A stretch of 64,000 nt of DNA from Candidatus Melainabacteria bacterium (GTDB taxonomy: Bacteria; Cyanobacteriota; Vampirovibrionia; Obscuribacterales; Obscuribacteraceae), in NCBI GenBank assembly GCA_003963305.1, contig RXJR01000003.1, positions 49,706 through 113,705 of the forward strand, given 5' to 3'. The translations under genes were made by a program, and so were the position numbers. Below are positions 62,578 to 64,000 of this stretch, in pieces. The notes under the pieces were generated by a model. It made no database searches. It saw only the letters and a program-made list of their open reading frames with translations, and was not told the DNA's origin. Each line of letters opens with the position of its first letter. Position 1 is the first letter of the stretch.

Positions 62578-64000
62578 ATGAACCTATTGGAACATCGAAA
62601 TCAATTGCCAAACGGGTTTTTCCTCAACTGCGATGACCCGTTCTCCAGCTCCAGGAAGAGTCCTGCTGAGTGTAATATCGGGGCAGGCGATTCTTCTGTC
62701 GCTGCCGCCACAACTCTCAGTGTTTTTGATCGCGAGGCGCGCATAGCAGGCGAATGCGATTCTGCTGCCGATGCCGCTCGCAAATTCCTGCAGCCGGTAA
62801 CTGTATCCGGAGAAAACGGCAGCGAACTGACTATCGACGATAAAAATCGAATCAGCATCTTCAAAGATGCTGCCGGTCGGCGCTTTGGTTTTGCTTACGA
62901 CGACATTACAGGCGAAATGAACGCTTTTGCAAATCAGTATGGTGACTGGTTCAGGCAGTTTGGTGAAGACAGGCGCTATTTGGACAGCTGGATCAATAAT
63001 CAAACCGGGGTCGTTTGGAATGGTCGCATTTCGATCGGCAAAGCTGGTTGCGCTATGAGCAATGCTTTTGAAAGTGTTCTTTTTTCACCCTGCGGAACGA
63101 AGACCACCGAAAAGTATGCCTCTGGTGAACTGTATTCACGCATCAAGGAAGACGCACAGGGCAACACATCTCTGGAAGATGCGATTGCTCAGACGATCAC
63201 TTATAGATTCATTGACGGCAGGTCGGCAATTAGAGATCTTCTCAATAATTCTCTTCTCGGTTATGACGCAACAGGAAGATTGACGGTAATGCATGACGCA
63301 GATGGACGTAAATTCGAGTTCCAAAACTATAGTGCAGATGGGCAACCGCAGCGTATCTTGAATGAGCGCGGTACATGGAATAACATCGGTAACCAGATTT
63401 GGTGCAACGAGGAAACTGGTCGCTATTGGTACGGTACTGTATCGGTCAATACAAGTGGTGCTTATACTTACACCGAGTTGTCCGGCAAACAAACAATAAG
63501 ATATTGCAACGGATACGCTGTTGAGGAGTATTGCGGAATCCGTACCATTACTGATCTCGAAGGTCGAAAGACGAGACAGTTTACAGATGGTGTGGCGTTT
63601 CAGGAACCACCGTTGATTGGCAGACCAAAGTTCGCGTTGAAAAATGGAGTTACCACGTCCTGCCAATTGCTGCTTGAGCGTGGCGAGTGTTCATCAGTCG
63701 TATCAGGTTCTGACGTGTATTCGACGATTAAGTTTGACAGTCAGTCTCCTGTTGCTGCCTTTCAAGATGGAGTAGTAGTCTACTCGACGCGCCAGTCTGA
63801 GGGGAATGATCAGAGAAAGCATGCATTGATCAGCCTCAGCGATAAGGATTTCGCACTTATCGAAAAATACAAGCGGCTGAATCTGTCCAAAGAAGCGGTT
63901 GTAATTCAATGTTATGACAGAGCGCAAAAAGCGATTCGTTATCATCTATATGTCGGACTGGACATGGCAAACGTAGTTACCGGCGACAAGGTAAAAGCGG
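62578..64000 (+). CDS. Large protein with YD-like repeats and possible M23-like end, 3' cut by window
   Basis: An uninterrupted reading frame runs from ATG 62578 (AGG just upstream) past the right edge, so at least 474 residues; no stop is seen. The N-terminal part is hydrophilic. From about residue 90 there are YD/RHS-style beta segments (RISIFKDAAGRRFGFAYDD; GYDATGRLTVMHDADGRKFE). Near 63735-63990 the sequence follows the pattern of an M23/LytM peptidase: PVAAFQDGVVVYS, then AVVIQCYD, RYHLYVGLD and VTGDKVKA. The first zinc-ligand motif (H...D) is not evident, so activity is uncertain. Function is probably at the cell surface. Confidence 0.6.
   Translation, partial: MNLLEHRNQLPNGFFLNCDDPFSSSRKSPAECNIGAGDSSVAAATTLSVFDREARIAGECDSAADAARKFLQPVTVSGENGSELTIDDKNRISIFKDAAGRRFGFAYDDITGEMNAFANQYGDWFRQFGEDRRYLDSWINNQTGVVWNGRISIGKAGCAMSNAFESVLFSPCGTKTTEKYASGELYSRIKEDAQGNTSLEDAIAQTITYRFIDGRSAIRDLLNNSLLGYDATGRLTVMHDADGRKFEFQNYSADGQPQRILNERGTWNNIGNQIWCNEETGRYWYGTVSVNTSGAYTYTELSGKQTIRYCNGYAVEEYCGIRTITDLEGRKTRQFTDGVAFQEPPLIGRPKFALKNGVTTSCQLLLERGECSSVVSGSDVYSTIKFDSQSPVAAFQDGVVVYSTRQSEGNDQRKHALISLSDKDFALIEKYKRLNLSKEAVVIQCYDRAQKAIRYHLYVGLDMANVVTGDKVKA

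Noticed and set aside
1..64000. tRNA or rRNA genes
   Set aside because: Scanning spacers for the TTCGA-N-TC T-loop and rRNA anchors gave nothing with a matching cloverleaf.

Overview
The window looks like a piece of chromosome from a non-photosynthetic Gram-negative (diderm) bacterium of roughly even base composition. An outer membrane is implied by lpxB and msbA genes beside secG and ubiE/menG. Pseudopilin-like genes, many exported TPR proteins, a Q/N-rich exported protein and very large repeat-bearing proteins at both window edges fit the Melainabacteria/Vampirovibrionia (Obscuribacterales-like) lineage. That placement is inference from gene style; no rRNA or other phylogenetic marker is present. 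I found no tRNA, rRNA, CRISPR array, transposase, phage module or replication origin.

Layout. 1-6.5 kb: the 3' part of a large protein with an HExxH motif and repeats, a small unknown gene, and a stand-alone DnaE2-type polymerase followed by a 40-bp tandem repeat. 6.5-13.6 kb: a ricin-like exported protein, a TPMT-like methyltransferase, an atypical cysteine desulfurase with its Rrf2 regulator, a 29-bp tandem array, and an ABC-2 exporter operon (HlyD-ATPase-permease). 14-23.3 kb: an MFS exporter, a TPR protein, CsbD, an FHA protein, an operon of FAD amine oxidase, small membrane protein and PDZ-CAP protein, then acyl-CoA carboxylase beta chain and dienelactone hydrolase. 23.3-27.3 kb: the operon secG-ubiE-lpxB-msbA. 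27.6-34.9 kb: a hybrid histidine kinase, small exported and membrane proteins, a calpain-like EF-hand protein that lacks the catalytic Cys, CLC antiporter with CBS domains overlapping ruvX, and sixA.

35-48.6 kb: a large VIT/VWA membrane protein, a DUF3465 lipoprotein-like gene, a run made of a two-domain NDT/N-formylglutamate-amidohydrolase-like protein, cutA and a long-chain acyl-CoA synthetase, a DUF6159 membrane protein, a second acyl-CoA synthetase and several exported proteins. 48.6-52 kb: two TPR proteins. 52.1-57.2 kb: four pseudopilin-like genes in a row followed by a TPR-flanked matrixin-type metallopeptidase. 57.2-62.3 kb: exported low-complexity proteins, a SgcJ/DUF4440 protein, a rhodanese, a small TerB-like protein and an NlpC/P60-like cysteine peptidase. 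62.6 kb to the end: an open reading frame that runs off the window, with YD-like repeats and an apparent M23-like C-terminus.

Common themes are the cell envelope (LPS synthesis and flipping, exporters, peptidoglycan-type peptidases, pseudopilins), fatty-acid or acyl-CoA handling (two AMP-forming ligases, a biotin-dependent carboxyltransferase) and many exported TPR scaffolds. The most unusual items are the C-to-S calpain-like protein, the NDT/amidohydrolase fusion, the pseudopilin-peptidase cluster and two distinct tandem-repeat arrays.
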